A stretch of DNA of 64,000 nucleotides, from contig JAEWCQ010000043.1 of assembly GCA_023390555.1 (NCBI GenBank), positions 62,001-126,000 on the forward strand, read 5' to 3'. The translations under genes and the position numbers were made by a program. Below are positions 1-7,260 of this stretch, piece by piece. The DNA is from Bacillota bacterium. GTDB taxonomy: Bacteria; Bacillota; Clostridia; Lachnospirales; Lachnospiraceae. Under the pieces are notes generated by a model. That model was given only the letters and a program-made list of their open reading frames with translations, had not been told where the DNA came from and did no database searches. Position 1 is the first letter of the stretch. Every line of letters begins with the position of its first letter.

Positions 1-2007
1 GTTATACTGACCGTTCGCACTGGTCGCATAATAAGTGCTCTGTCCCATTGCGGATGACTCCTGTGTAAACGATGCTTTGTATCTGGTAAAACTAAAGCCT
101 GTTTCCACGTTGACATAATCCATATACTTGAGGGAATCCTGATTCAGCATATAATTTGCCATGGTCAGGATGTTTCCGCTGGAACGTCCGCCGTATAAAG
201 AGAAAGCAGCTCCATCCATTTCTGCCCCATTGCTCTTTAACCCGTTAAAGAATGTCGATGCGGCAGATGGTGTATATCCATTGTTCGAATGTACAAAACC
301 AATCACACCAGGCATGGCATCCTCTGCTGCCTCATAAGAAGCTGCAATCAGCGATGCATGTCCAACCGTAGTAGCACCGGAACCAACTGGCCATACAATT
401 CCGCCATTCTGCTCATTTCCGTGTTTTACTCCAGCTACGTTGACATTATTCTCAGCCAGATCACTCATAAAATCGTATACATAGTTATAAACAACCGACT
501 GCATGTGGGCAAGATCAGAATTACTCTTATTCCCCTCATAATCTGTGTTTAACCATTCTTCCGGTGTATATGCCTTTGCATTACTCATCCAGTAATCGCT
601 GTAATGGAAGCTTGGAAGGTAACTCATACCCAGTTCCGTTGCACGTTCACCAAGTTCCAGAGAATGGGTTTTATCAAAATATCCACCGGATACCATGGAC
701 ATCGGATAATCTTCGCCTGTTTCCGTCAGCCACCAGTTGTGATAAATTGCTTTTAAAGTAGTTGGATCATATACCTGATTGCCTGCCTGTACAAAAATCA
801 TATTTGTGATGGAATTTACCCCATGATTGGATAAAATCCGAAGACAATCCTGCTGTACACCATTCGCGTAATAGGTACCTCCGTTATCCTCGATTACCGG
901 AAGGAAGGATACATCTGCTCCGCGAAGGTAGTTTGAATCCTGTATTTCAAATATATCAAAATTATCTACATAGGCGCTGTCACTCCCGTTTCCGGTCCAT
1001 TCATCTGCAAGCGACGTTCCGTCGGTCTTGTAGACGGTGACAGAATCCTTATAATTCTGGTCATAAACAGTGTTCGCATAAATTTCAACCTGATGATCAT
1101 TCGCACCTGTGGTAAAGGTAATAGTCACGAGCGAATAGTCCTCTGTTCCGGACGGAGCCTGTCTTAATACGGTTCCACCGGTCGTACGCACACCAAGATT
1201 TACACGGTCGCCGAGACTCGTGCGGTTTTCCGTTTCACCGGTTGCTCCCAGATAGTTCGTATGTTTCACGGTTTCAAAAGTGTCCTGTTTGTCCACTTTT
1301 GCACGCATGGTAACAGAATATCTTGTGTTTGGCTCAACAGATACAACCTGAGAAACTTCTCCCCCTGCACTAAGGCGCACGGCAGATTCTCCAGTATCCG
1401 CATTGCCTGTATCGACTGCTGCGGAATCACCTATTGTCCAGTCCGTCAGACCATTTTCAAAATCCCAGTTTGAAATGATCTGATTATCCGCAGAATCCAA
1501 TGCCAGATCCAGACCATCCAAATCCAGCTTCGATGTTCCGGAAGAGATGGTAATGGTCATTTGACCGTTGTAATCCAGAACATTCCGATGACCCATCTGC
1601 GTCCATACACTGGTGTCTGAATTCAAATATGTATCAATTAATGCCACAGAATCCGGTCCTCCCGTTTCTGAGACTGTTACTTTTGCAGTGTTATTTCCTG
1701 CAGTACCTCTCACCCAGGCCGACAGGGTATAACTTCCCTGTGAAATATCCTGAATGGTTGTAGTTATGGATGCTCCGGCTGCCAGTTTTACATACTTTTC
1801 TCCGGATTTTCCGCCTGTCTCTACCGTAACTGTTCCGGTGGTTGACCAACCGCTCAGCCCCGATTCAAAATCGAGATTTGCATTCTGACTACCTGATACC
1901 GTATCCGCTTTTACAGACATGGAAAGTGTATCAGTTCCACCCATTTGCAAAATCAGTGTCGCTGCCAGGAATGCCGAAATTAGTTTTTTAAATTTTCTCT
2001 TAATCAT
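1..2007 (-). CDS. Secreted GH53 endo-beta-1,4-galactanase with two N-terminal CBM-like modules (3' end missing)
   Basis: Likely hydrolyses beta-1,4-galactan outside the cell. The start is the ATG at 2007, preceded by a GAGAGG ribosome site and followed by a signal peptide (MIKRKFKKLISAFLAATLIL). Two beta-sandwich modules resembling CBM4/9/61 follow, beginning near residues 40 (NLDFESGLSGW) and 168 (NWDFENGLTDW). The GH53 barrel starts near RGADVSFLPVIEDNGG. The expected acid/base Glu lies in HGNEQNGG (about residue 532) and the nucleophile Glu in NVETGF (about 634). The canonical GNEI is GNEQ here. The reading frame runs off the window, so the C-terminus and any anchor are unseen. A strong promoter with a LacI-type operator lies upstream. 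Family assignment is firm; substrate preference is inferred. Confidence 0.88.
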   Translation of the reverse strand, partial: MIKRKFKKLISAFLAATLILQMGGTDTLSMSVKADTVSGSQNANLDFESGLSGWSTTGTVTVETGGKSGEKYVKLAAGASITTTIQDISQGSYTLSAWVRGTAGNNTAKVTVSETGGPDSVALIDTYLNSDTSVWTQMGHRNVLDYNGQMTITISSGTSKLDLDGLDLALDSADNQIISNWDFENGLTDWTIGDSAAVDTGNADTGESAVRLSAGGEVSQVVSVEPNTRYSVTMRAKVDKQDTFETVKHTNYLGATGETENRTSLGDRVNLGVRTTGGTVLRQAPSGTEDYSLVTITFTTGANDHQVEIYANTVYDQNYKDSVTVYKTDGTSLADEWTGNGSDSAYVDNFDIFEIQDSNYLRGADVSFLPVIEDNGGTYYANGVQQDCLRILSNHGVNSITNMIFVQAGNQVYDPTTLKAIYHNWWLTETGEDYPMSMVSGGYFDKTHSLELGERATELGMSYLPSFHYSDYWMSNAKAYTPEEWLNTDYEGNKSNSDLAHMQSVVYNYVYDFMSDLAENNVNVAGVKHGNEQNGGIVWPVGSGATTVGHASLIAASYEAAEDAMPGVIGFVHSNNGYTPSAASTFFNGLKSNGAEMDGAAFSLYGGRSSGNILTMANYMLNQDSLKYMDYVNVETGFSFTRYKASFTQESSAMGQSTYYATSANGQYN

Positions 2008-2159
2008 CCCACATATTCCTCTCATACATGATGTATAGTGTAATTTTCGTCATTCTTCATTTTCCAATCGAACTCTGCACTCACCCGTAATTGCCTCCTC
2101 TTTACGTCTCCTTTCATTTTTTCATACTTCCAAACCCTTCTGGATGTCGCGCAACTCGT

Positions 2160-2180
2160 TTGCGCAACCGGTTGCTTTAC
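2160..2180. promoter_or_regulatory. LacI-family operator at the GH53 transcription start
   Basis: The perfect palindrome GCAACCGGTTGC lies at 2164-2175, flanked by TTGC and TTTAC. The central CG within an inverted repeat is typical of LacI/GalR-family operators. Its centre is about 10 bases downstream of the predicted transcription start, a repression position. The same element occurs at 9857-9878. No LacI-family gene is present in the window. Confidence 0.72.
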
Positions 2181-2186
2181 ATTTTT

Positions 2187-2215
2187 ATTATAAATAGATT
2201 ATTCTGTATTCACAA
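2187..2215 (-). promoter_or_regulatory. Sigma-A promoter of the GH53 gene
   Basis: On the minus strand, TTGTGA (2215-2210) and TATAAT (2192-2187) are separated by 17 bases. The predicted start of transcription is near 2180, giving a leader of about 170 bases before the GH53 ATG. Confidence 0.75.
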
Positions 2216-2371
2216 CCAACAATTCTAACAAACTTTAACCATTCAAAATATACATATTGCCCAATTACCCTTGTGTTGTTTGCGCAACTTTTGCGCTCTT
2301 GGAACAAAAAAACCGCTGAACATCTCATTTTTTGATGCAGCCATTCTTCTCTATCGTCATTTTTATTTGTA

Positions 2372-2400
2372 TTGACTGTCATTTTCCATGCCATTATAAT
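2372..2400 (+). promoter_or_regulatory. Sigma-A promoter of the methyltransferase gene
   Basis: TTGACT (2372-2377) and TATAAT (2395-2400) are separated by exactly 17 bases. The GGAGG ribosome site at 2416-2420 and the ATG at 2429 follow closely. Confidence 0.82.
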
Positions 2401-2428
2401 AAGTAGGAACAAAATGGAGGATAATAAA

Positions 2429-3289
2429 ATGTGGATTGCAGATAAATGGAAAGATTATGAAGTAATAGACTGTTCGAATGGGGAAAAACTAGAGAGGTGG
2501 GGAAAGTATCTTCTGGTACGTCCGGACCCGCAGGTCATCTGGGATACCCCGAAAAAAGAAATGGGATGGAAAAAGAAAAATGCACACTACCACCGCAGCC
2601 AGAAGGGTGGCGGAGAATGGGAATTTTTTGATCTTCCGCAGCAGTGGAGTATCTCGTACGGTTCCCTTACCTTTCAGCTGAAACCTTTTAGTTTCAAGCA
2701 TACGGGACTTTTTCCGGAGCAGGCGGTAAACTGGGACTGGTTTTCCGGTAAGATCAGACAAGCAGGCAGGCCTGTCCGTATTCTGAATCTTTTTGCCTAT
2801 ACCGGAGGCGCTACGATTGCCGCAGCGGCAGCCGGAGCGGCCGTGACACACGTGGATGCATCGAAAGGCATGGTGACCTGGGCAAAGGAAAATGCTGCCT
2901 CTTCCGGCCTTGCAGATGCACCGATCCGCTGGATCGTGGATGATTGCGTGAAATTTGTAGAACGTGAAATCCGGCGTGGAAATAAATACGATGCCATTAT
3001 CATGGACCCGCCTTCCTACGGACGCGGTCCAAAGGGAGAAATCTGGAAAATTGAGGAGGCGATTCATCCGCTGGTCAAGCTGTGTGCACAGCTTCTGTCA
3101 GATCGTCCGCTATTTTTCCTGATTAATTCGTACACGACAGGTCTTCAGCCCGCCGTGCTGGTATATCTGCTCGGTACAGAACTGAAGCAGTTTCACGGAA
3201 CCGTCACAGCCGATGAAATCGGACTTCCGGTTTCCTCCAACGGACTTGTACTTCCATGCGGAGCTTCCGGACGTTTTGAGGGAGAATAA
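2429..3289 (+). CDS. Class I SAM-dependent methyltransferase, RlmI/RlmK-like
   Basis: Probable S-adenosylmethionine-dependent methyltransferase acting on RNA (23S rRNA type). The 286-residue product has a SAM-binding motif I NLFAYTGGAT (120-129), an acidic motif II in VTHVDASKGM (139-148), and the catalytic DPPSYGRG (193-200) typical of the large RNA methyltransferase group. The N-terminal 100 residues carry no PUA domain that I can recognise, unlike full-length RlmI. I chose the ATG at 2429 because GGAGG sits 8 bases upstream; a longer open frame from 2372 would start inside the promoter. The gene is monocistronic. Family is sure; the modified base is not known. Confidence 0.85.
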   Translation: MWIADKWKDYEVIDCSNGEKLERWGKYLLVRPDPQVIWDTPKKEMGWKKKNAHYHRSQKGGGEWEFFDLPQQWSISYGSLTFQLKPFSFKHTGLFPEQAVNWDWFSGKIRQAGRPVRILNLFAYTGGATIAAAAAGAAVTHVDASKGMVTWAKENAASSGLADAPIRWIVDDCVKFVEREIRRGNKYDAIIMDPPSYGRGPKGEIWKIEEAIHPLVKLCAQLLSDRPLFFLINSYTTGLQPAVLVYLLGTELKQFHGTVTADEIGLPVSSNGLVLPCGASGRFEGE

Positions 3290-3338
3290 GCTGGATTGCG
3301 CTTTTGTGCGGCCTTCCCGCCCGGACAGATTACAGGGG

Positions 3339-3710
3339 TTATTCTTCTTTTAAAACATCCGTGCTCACTTCATTTTTTTGATACTCTATTCCCCAATCAT
3401 ACATCGCCTGTATGATTGGCCTCATGGTCTCTCCAAGAGGGGTCAGCGAATACTCTACACGGGGAGGTACCTCGGCATATGCGGTACGGGCAACAATTCC
3501 ATCTTCTTCGAGCTGGCGCAATTGCAGGGTCAGGGTACGAAAGGTAATGGCTGGCATCATTTTTTTCAGTTCATTGAAACGTCTTTTACCGCCAAGGAGC
3601 CGATATAAGATGACTCCTTTCCATTTGCCGCTCATGATATGGAGCGTAGTTTCTACCGGACAGATTCCTTCCATGCAATCCGGTGTAAGTGCATAATGAT
3701 TCATATTCAT
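3339..3710 (-). CDS. HxlR-family transcriptional regulator
   Basis: A 123-residue winged-helix regulator of the HxlR/YodB/HypR class, which commonly senses quinones, aldehydes or disulfide stress through cysteine. Family marks are CPVETTLHIMSGKWKGVIL (17-35), the RFNELKKMMPAITFRTL recognition region and the basic-polar wing PPRVEYSLTPLG. Cysteines at positions 12 and 17 precede the first helix, where redox-sensing members carry their reactive Cys. It is divergent from a nitroreductase gene, with an inverted-repeat operator in between, the usual layout for autoregulation plus control of the reductase. The inducer is unknown. Confidence 0.9.
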   Translation of the reverse strand: MNMNHYALTPDCMEGICPVETTLHIMSGKWKGVILYRLLGGKRRFNELKKMMPAITFRTLTLQLRQLEEDGIVARTAYAEVPPRVEYSLTPLGETMRPIIQAMYDWGIEYQKNEVSTDVLKEE

Positions 3711-3730
3711 TCTCCAATACTATAAAAATG

Positions 3731-3741
3731 ATAGTAACTAT
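3731..3741. promoter_or_regulatory. Probable HxlR operator between divergent genes
   Basis: The imperfect dyad ATAGTAACTAT (ATAGT-A-ACTAT) lies 20 bases upstream of the regulator's ATG, within an AT-rich region. It resembles the TACTAT-type boxes bound by YodB/HxlR proteins. A weak promoter for the nitroreductase, TTCAAT at 3777-3782 and TATGAT at 3800-3805, lies on its other side. Confidence 0.55.
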
Positions 3742-3836
3742 ACTTTATTGATATTATATATCATTTTTTTGCGTACTTCAATAAATGTTTCTGATGCGTT
3801 ATGATAGGTTCATCAAAAAGAAAGGTGGTTTTGTCA

Positions 3837-4505
3837 ATGAAAAACAAAAATGAAGAAATTCTGGAAGCGTTTCGCTTTCGTTACGCATGTAAACAGTTTG
3901 ATCCGTCCAAAGCCGTGTCAAAAGAAGATTTTGATACGATTTTAGAGGCCGCGCAGCTTTCACCGACCTCTTTCGGCTTTGAGCCGTGGAAGATGATTGT
4001 GGTACAGGATGACGATCTGAAAAAGAAACTGTACCCGATCTCCTGGGGTGCTCAAAACAGCTTAAACGGTGCCAGTCACCTTGTAATTCTGCTGGCCCGC
4101 AAGAGATCAGATACCATCTACAGTTCCGACTATCTGACCCACATCATGCGGGATATCCAGAAACTTCCGGATGAAGTCGCAGAAGGCAAACGTCAGGCAT
4201 TCCAAAAATTCCAGCAGGACAATTTTCATCTGCTTGAAAGCGACCGGGCGCTATTTGACTGGGCAAGTAAACAGACCTATATTGTAATGGCCGACATGCT
4301 GACAACAGCTGCTTTCTTAGGGATTGATTCCTGCCCGATTGAAGGCTTTGATCAAAATGCGGTGGATCAGCTTCTGACCGATGAAGGTCTGATCGATCCG
4401 GATCATTTCGGTGTATCTGTCATGGTCAGTTTCGGATATGGCAGCAAAACTCCTCATTATGAGAAGACGAGACAGCCTCTCAGCGATCTTGTACAGTGGA
4501 ACTGA
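3837..4505 (+). CDS. NAD(P)H-dependent nitroreductase-family oxidoreductase
   Basis: A 222-residue FMN-dependent oxidoreductase of the NfsB/nitroreductase fold. Visible marks are the N-terminal FMN-phosphate region FRFRYACKQFDPSKAVS, LEAAQLSPTSFGFEPWK (active-site loop), and the C-terminal VMVSFGYGSK. The start ATG at 3837 follows AGGTGG; a longer frame from 3801 lacks a ribosome site. Members reduce nitroaromatics, quinones or other electrophiles, which fits control by the divergent HxlR regulator. The physiological substrate cannot be read from the sequence. Confidence 0.9.
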   Translation: MKNKNEEILEAFRFRYACKQFDPSKAVSKEDFDTILEAAQLSPTSFGFEPWKMIVVQDDDLKKKLYPISWGAQNSLNGASHLVILLARKRSDTIYSSDYLTHIMRDIQKLPDEVAEGKRQAFQKFQQDNFHLLESDRALFDWASKQTYIVMADMLTTAAFLGIDSCPIEGFDQNAVDQLLTDEGLIDPDHFGVSVMVSFGYGSKTPHYEKTRQPLSDLVQWN

Positions 4506-4589
4506 CGGATTGATTGGAGAACCAAAAGTGTACTTCGTGCACGCTCGTTTCCTTCCATTTTGAAAGACAGGGCTTTCCCATAGAAGAAC

Positions 4590-4635
4590 AAAAAAGTCAG
4601 CAATCCGTATCAATAGCGGATTACTGACTTTTTCT
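4590..4635. terminator. Bidirectional rho-independent terminator
   Basis: The hairpin AAAAAGTCAG-AATCCG ... CGGATT-CTGACTTTTT lies between convergent genes. It is flanked by A and T runs, so it can end transcription from both the nitroreductase (+) and the HAD phosphatase (-). Confidence 0.88.
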
Positions 4636-4668
4636 CGTTCCTGCGGCTATTCAGCCGTACAAACTTTC

Positions 4669-5319
4669 TTACTGCAAGAATGCCAGCAGCTGCTCGGTAT
4701 TGTCTGCAAAACATTCTGCGCCATGTTCCTCCAAAAACGGGCGGCTTCGAAATCCCCATGTTACGCTGATACAAGGTAATCCTGCATTTTTCGCGGTCTG
4801 GATGTCCACATCGGAATCACCGACATAGACGGCTCGTTCCTTTGTCATTCCAAGTTCCCTCAGCGCCTGATATACCGTATCCGGTGCCGGTTTCTTACGA
4901 ATACCCTCTTTTTCACCGATTGCCGTTGTAATATATTCCTTAAAATAAATTTCCTGTAATTCCTTTACTCCAAAATCCGCCTTGTTGGAAACAATGGCCA
5001 GATGATATCCCTGGTCACGCAGTGATTTAAGCAGGTCAAGGACTCCCGGATATGGCTTTGTTTTATCGTTGCAGTGCAGTTTATAATATTCCTGAAACAG
5101 CTCAAATGCCTTCGTAAAATCCGCATTCGCCTCTCCGTCCGCAACCGCACGGATCATCAGATTGCGGATGCCGTTTCCCACAAATCTGCGCACCTCTTCC
5201 AGTGTGCGCGGTTCCATTCCGCAACTCTCCAATGCATAATTCACCGCATCTTTCAAATCTTCCAGTGTATTCAACAGTGTTCCATCCAGGTCAAAAATAA
5301 TTGTATCGTATTTTCTCAT
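4669..5319 (-). CDS. HAD-family phosphatase, phosphoglycolate-phosphatase-like (Gph/PgmB type)
   Basis: A 216-residue HAD subfamily IA hydrolase. Motif I is FDLDGTLLNT with nucleophile Asp10 and Asp12, motif II is the Ser in IVSNK, motif III is the Lys in RKKPAPD, and motif IV is GDSDVD. The cap inserted after motif I is helical, as in phosphoglycolate phosphatase. Its ATG overlaps the stop codon of a decayed PPTase 3' fragment (ATGA), implying it was once translationally coupled to a PPTase gene. Substrate is unknown; phosphoglycolate or a sugar phosphate is typical. Confidence 0.86.
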   Translation of the reverse strand: MRKYDTIIFDLDGTLLNTLEDLKDAVNYALESCGMEPRTLEEVRRFVGNGIRNLMIRAVADGEANADFTKAFELFQEYYKLHCNDKTKPYPGVLDLLKSLRDQGYHLAIVSNKADFGVKELQEIYFKEYITTAIGEKEGIRKKPAPDTVYQALRELGMTKERAVYVGDSDVDIQTAKNAGLPCISVTWGFRSRPFLEEHGAECFADNTEQLLAFLQ

Positions 5320-5459
5320 TTTTCTATCCCGATCGGCTCCGGTGTAAATTCATCTTCAATTGTTAACACCGCAATCCGGTACTATCCTTTCCATTTACGT
5401 CTCTGCCAGCCATTATACCACATTGTCCGTAAATTTCAAATTTGAGAAAGGAGTATGCC
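5313..5459 (-). pseudogene. Decayed 3' fragment of a phosphopantetheinyl transferase gene
   Basis: Aligned by hand, this segment is about 80 percent identical to the 3' end of the intact PPTase gene at 10006-10707, in the same orientation. In one frame it reads FEIYGQCGIMAGRDVNGKDS, matching FEMYGPADIVADREADGIDM. After a one-base deletion it continues as LTIEDEFTPEPIGIEK, matching ALEDEFAPEPIWIKK. No upstream part of the gene is present: homology stops near 5459, just before the ABC permease stop codon. The fragment's stop overlaps the HAD ATG. It marks a duplication junction (see findings). Confidence 0.85.
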
Positions 5460-5472
5460 CGTTTTTCCCGGT

Positions 5473-6291
5473 TTATTTCACAGCTCCGGTAATCCCCTCT
5501 GCAAATGATTTTTGCAGAAAGAAGAAGATAATAACGGTCGGCAGCGAACAAAGCAGTACCGCCAGCATTAGTTCACCATAATCCGTCACATAGCCGGAAA
5601 TCAGATCGGCGACCAGCATCGGCATGGTCTGAGATTCAGCCTTCGTCATAATGACCTTCGGCCATAAGTAGCTGTTCCACGCATTCATAAACGTGATTGT
5701 CATTGCCGCCGCATAAGTGGAACGCATTGTCGGAACAAACATACGCAAGAAAATCTGTACCTCATTGAGTCCGTCAATTCGTGCCGCTTCAATGATATCA
5801 TGCGGAAACGACCTTGCACTCTGGCGGAACAGCATAATCAGAAATGGGGTCGATATGGTCGGCAGCACAAACCCCCACATTGTATTTAAAAGTCCAAACT
5901 GAGAGCAAAGCGAAAACAGCGGAATCAACGTCGCCACAAACGGCACCATCATTGCAAGCAGAATTACTGCCATCAGCCGGTCCTTTCCCTTTGTATGGTA
6001 AATTTCAAACCCGTACCCCGCAAGCGAACAGATTAACAGAGACAAAAAGGTCAGAAGCAGTGCATATTTAAAAGAGTTTCCCATCGCCCGTGCCAACTCG
6101 GTATTGTCTATCAGCTTTTTTAAATTTCCTCCAAAATAGGTACCCGGAAGCAGCGTTCCTTTGATTACATCAATACTTTTATTCGTGGCGGCTATCAGCA
6201 TATAAAGAAGCGGGAAGATAGAAAACAACGAAAAAACAATTAATACAAAATATTGTAAGAACTTTTTCGGTTTACGAATCACGTTTATCAC
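5473..6291 (-). CDS. Sugar ABC transporter permease, MalG/AraQ type
   Basis: Inner-membrane permease of a CUT1-type carbohydrate importer, 272 residues with about six membrane segments. The EAA loop that contacts the ATPase reads EAARIDGLNEVQIFLRMFVP. It overlaps the upstream permease gene by 20 bases. The start is a GTG at 6291; a second in-frame GTG at 6282 is better spaced from AGGTG and may be the true start. No ATPase is encoded in the cluster, so a shared MsmX-type ATPase elsewhere must energise it, as is common in Firmicutes. The adjacent galactanase regulon suggests galacto-oligosaccharides as substrate, which is inferred. Confidence 0.9.
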   Translation of the reverse strand: MINVIRKPKKFLQYFVLIVFSLFSIFPLLYMLIAATNKSIDVIKGTLLPGTYFGGNLKKLIDNTELARAMGNSFKYALLLTFLSLLICSLAGYGFEIYHTKGKDRLMAVILLAMMVPFVATLIPLFSLCSQFGLLNTMWGFVLPTISTPFLIMLFRQSARSFPHDIIEAARIDGLNEVQIFLRMFVPTMRSTYAAAMTITFMNAWNSYLWPKVIMTKAESQTMPMLVADLISGYVTDYGELMLAVLLCSLPTVIIFFFLQKSFAEGITGAVK

Positions 6292-7177
6292 CTACTTTCA
6301 TCTGAATAAAGGCAAGGACTGCCACAAGCAAAAGCACAAGGAAAGACATTGCTGCAGAATATCCAAAGTTCGCAACATACTTAAAGGAAACATTATAAAT
6401 GTAATGTGACATCGTGATTGTGGAATTTGCAGGACCTCCGCTTGTCAGGTTTACCGACTCGTCAAAGAGCTGCAGTGTTCCATTGGTTGACATAATCGCT
6501 GTCAGCAGAATTGTCGGTTTTAACAATGGGCAGGTAATTTTTATAAATGTCTGCAGCGGAGATGCTCCGTCGATCTTTGCCGCTTCGTAGACTGAATATT
6601 CGATATTCTGCAACCCGGCAAGATAAAACACCATGTTATATCCGGTCCAGCGCCATACCAGTGCCAGTATAATAATCACTCTTGCACTAAAGCTGTTTGT
6701 CAGGAAGCCATACCCGGTTTCTAAGATCCCCAGTTTAATCAGAATACTGTTTACAAATCCATCCGTTGCAAACAACGTGCGGAAGATAATCGCATAAGAA
6801 ACCAGCGAAGTCGCACAGGGCAGAAAAATTGCCGTGCGGAAAAATCCTTTGAATCTGAGGTTTTTATTATTTAGCATAGATGCCAGAATCAATGCCAGAA
6901 TCAGCATAATCGGCACCTGAATAATCAGATAGATGAATGTATTTTTTAATGCCTGTATAAATACGGTATCCTCAAACATCCGCGTATAGTTGGATATTCC
7001 GTTCCATTTCATGGTCTGAAAGGTAGCTCCCGTTTTAAACGAAAGGATAAATGCCCGTATCATCGGCCAGAAGCTCATAATCGCAATCAGCAGTGCGGCC
7101 GGGGTCAGAAATGCCCATCCCGTCAGATTGTGCCGATTACTCATTGAGAGCCTTTTTCTTCCTTTTGGATGACTCAC
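6272..7177 (-). CDS. Sugar ABC transporter permease, MalF/UgpA type
   Basis: Partner permease of the CUT1 importer, 301 residues with six predicted membrane segments. The EAA motif reads EAAKIDGASPLQTFIKITCP. Translation likely starts at a GTG (7177), because AGGAGG lies 7 bases upstream; the nearest ATG, 11 codons in, has only a weak site. It is separated from the binding-protein gene by 83 bases that hold a hairpin, and overlaps the next permease by 20 bases. It forms the transmembrane channel with the MalG-type subunit. Confidence 0.9.
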   Translation of the reverse strand: MSHPKGRKRLSMSNRHNLTGWAFLTPAALLIAIMSFWPMIRAFILSFKTGATFQTMKWNGISNYTRMFEDTVFIQALKNTFIYLIIQVPIMLILALILASMLNNKNLRFKGFFRTAIFLPCATSLVSYAIIFRTLFATDGFVNSILIKLGILETGYGFLTNSFSARVIIILALVWRWTGYNMVFYLAGLQNIEYSVYEAAKIDGASPLQTFIKITCPLLKPTILLTAIMSTNGTLQLFDESVNLTSGGPANSTITMSHYIYNVSFKYVANFGYSAAMSFLVLLLVAVLAFIQMKVGDKRDS

Positions 7178-7200
7178 TCAAATGCCTCCTTACTTATGAA

Positions 7201-7225
7201 AGGGGAACAGCTTTGCCGTTCCCCT
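7201..7225 (-). other. Intercistronic hairpin between binding-protein and permease genes
   Basis: AGGGGAAC-AGC-TTT-GCC-GTTCCCCT forms an 8-bp clamp with an extended stem but only a short T run. It probably protects the upstream mRNA or partly terminates transcription, so that binding protein is made in excess over permeases. A similar hairpin occupies the equivalent place at 55973-56012. Confidence 0.7.
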
Positions 7226-7260
7226 ATGTTTGAACTATACTGTTACAACAACCGGACGGA

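Larger units (their letters stand above)
2008..2428. other. Divergent intergenic region between GH53 and methyltransferase genes
   Basis: This stretch has no convincing gene. It holds the GH53 promoter and operator, the methyltransferase promoter, and GCGCAA-rich half-sites at 2149-2154 and 2279-2296 (TTTGCGCAACTTTTGCGC), which resemble the operator and may be auxiliary sites. A 74-codon open frame across it (2188-2412, minus) has no credible ribosome site and overlaps both promoters, so it is not called. Confidence 0.6.

Noticed and set aside
2188..2412. 74-codon minus-strand frame in the GH53/methyltransferase gap
   Set aside because: It overlaps two promoters and an operator, and has no ribosome site or recognisable motif.
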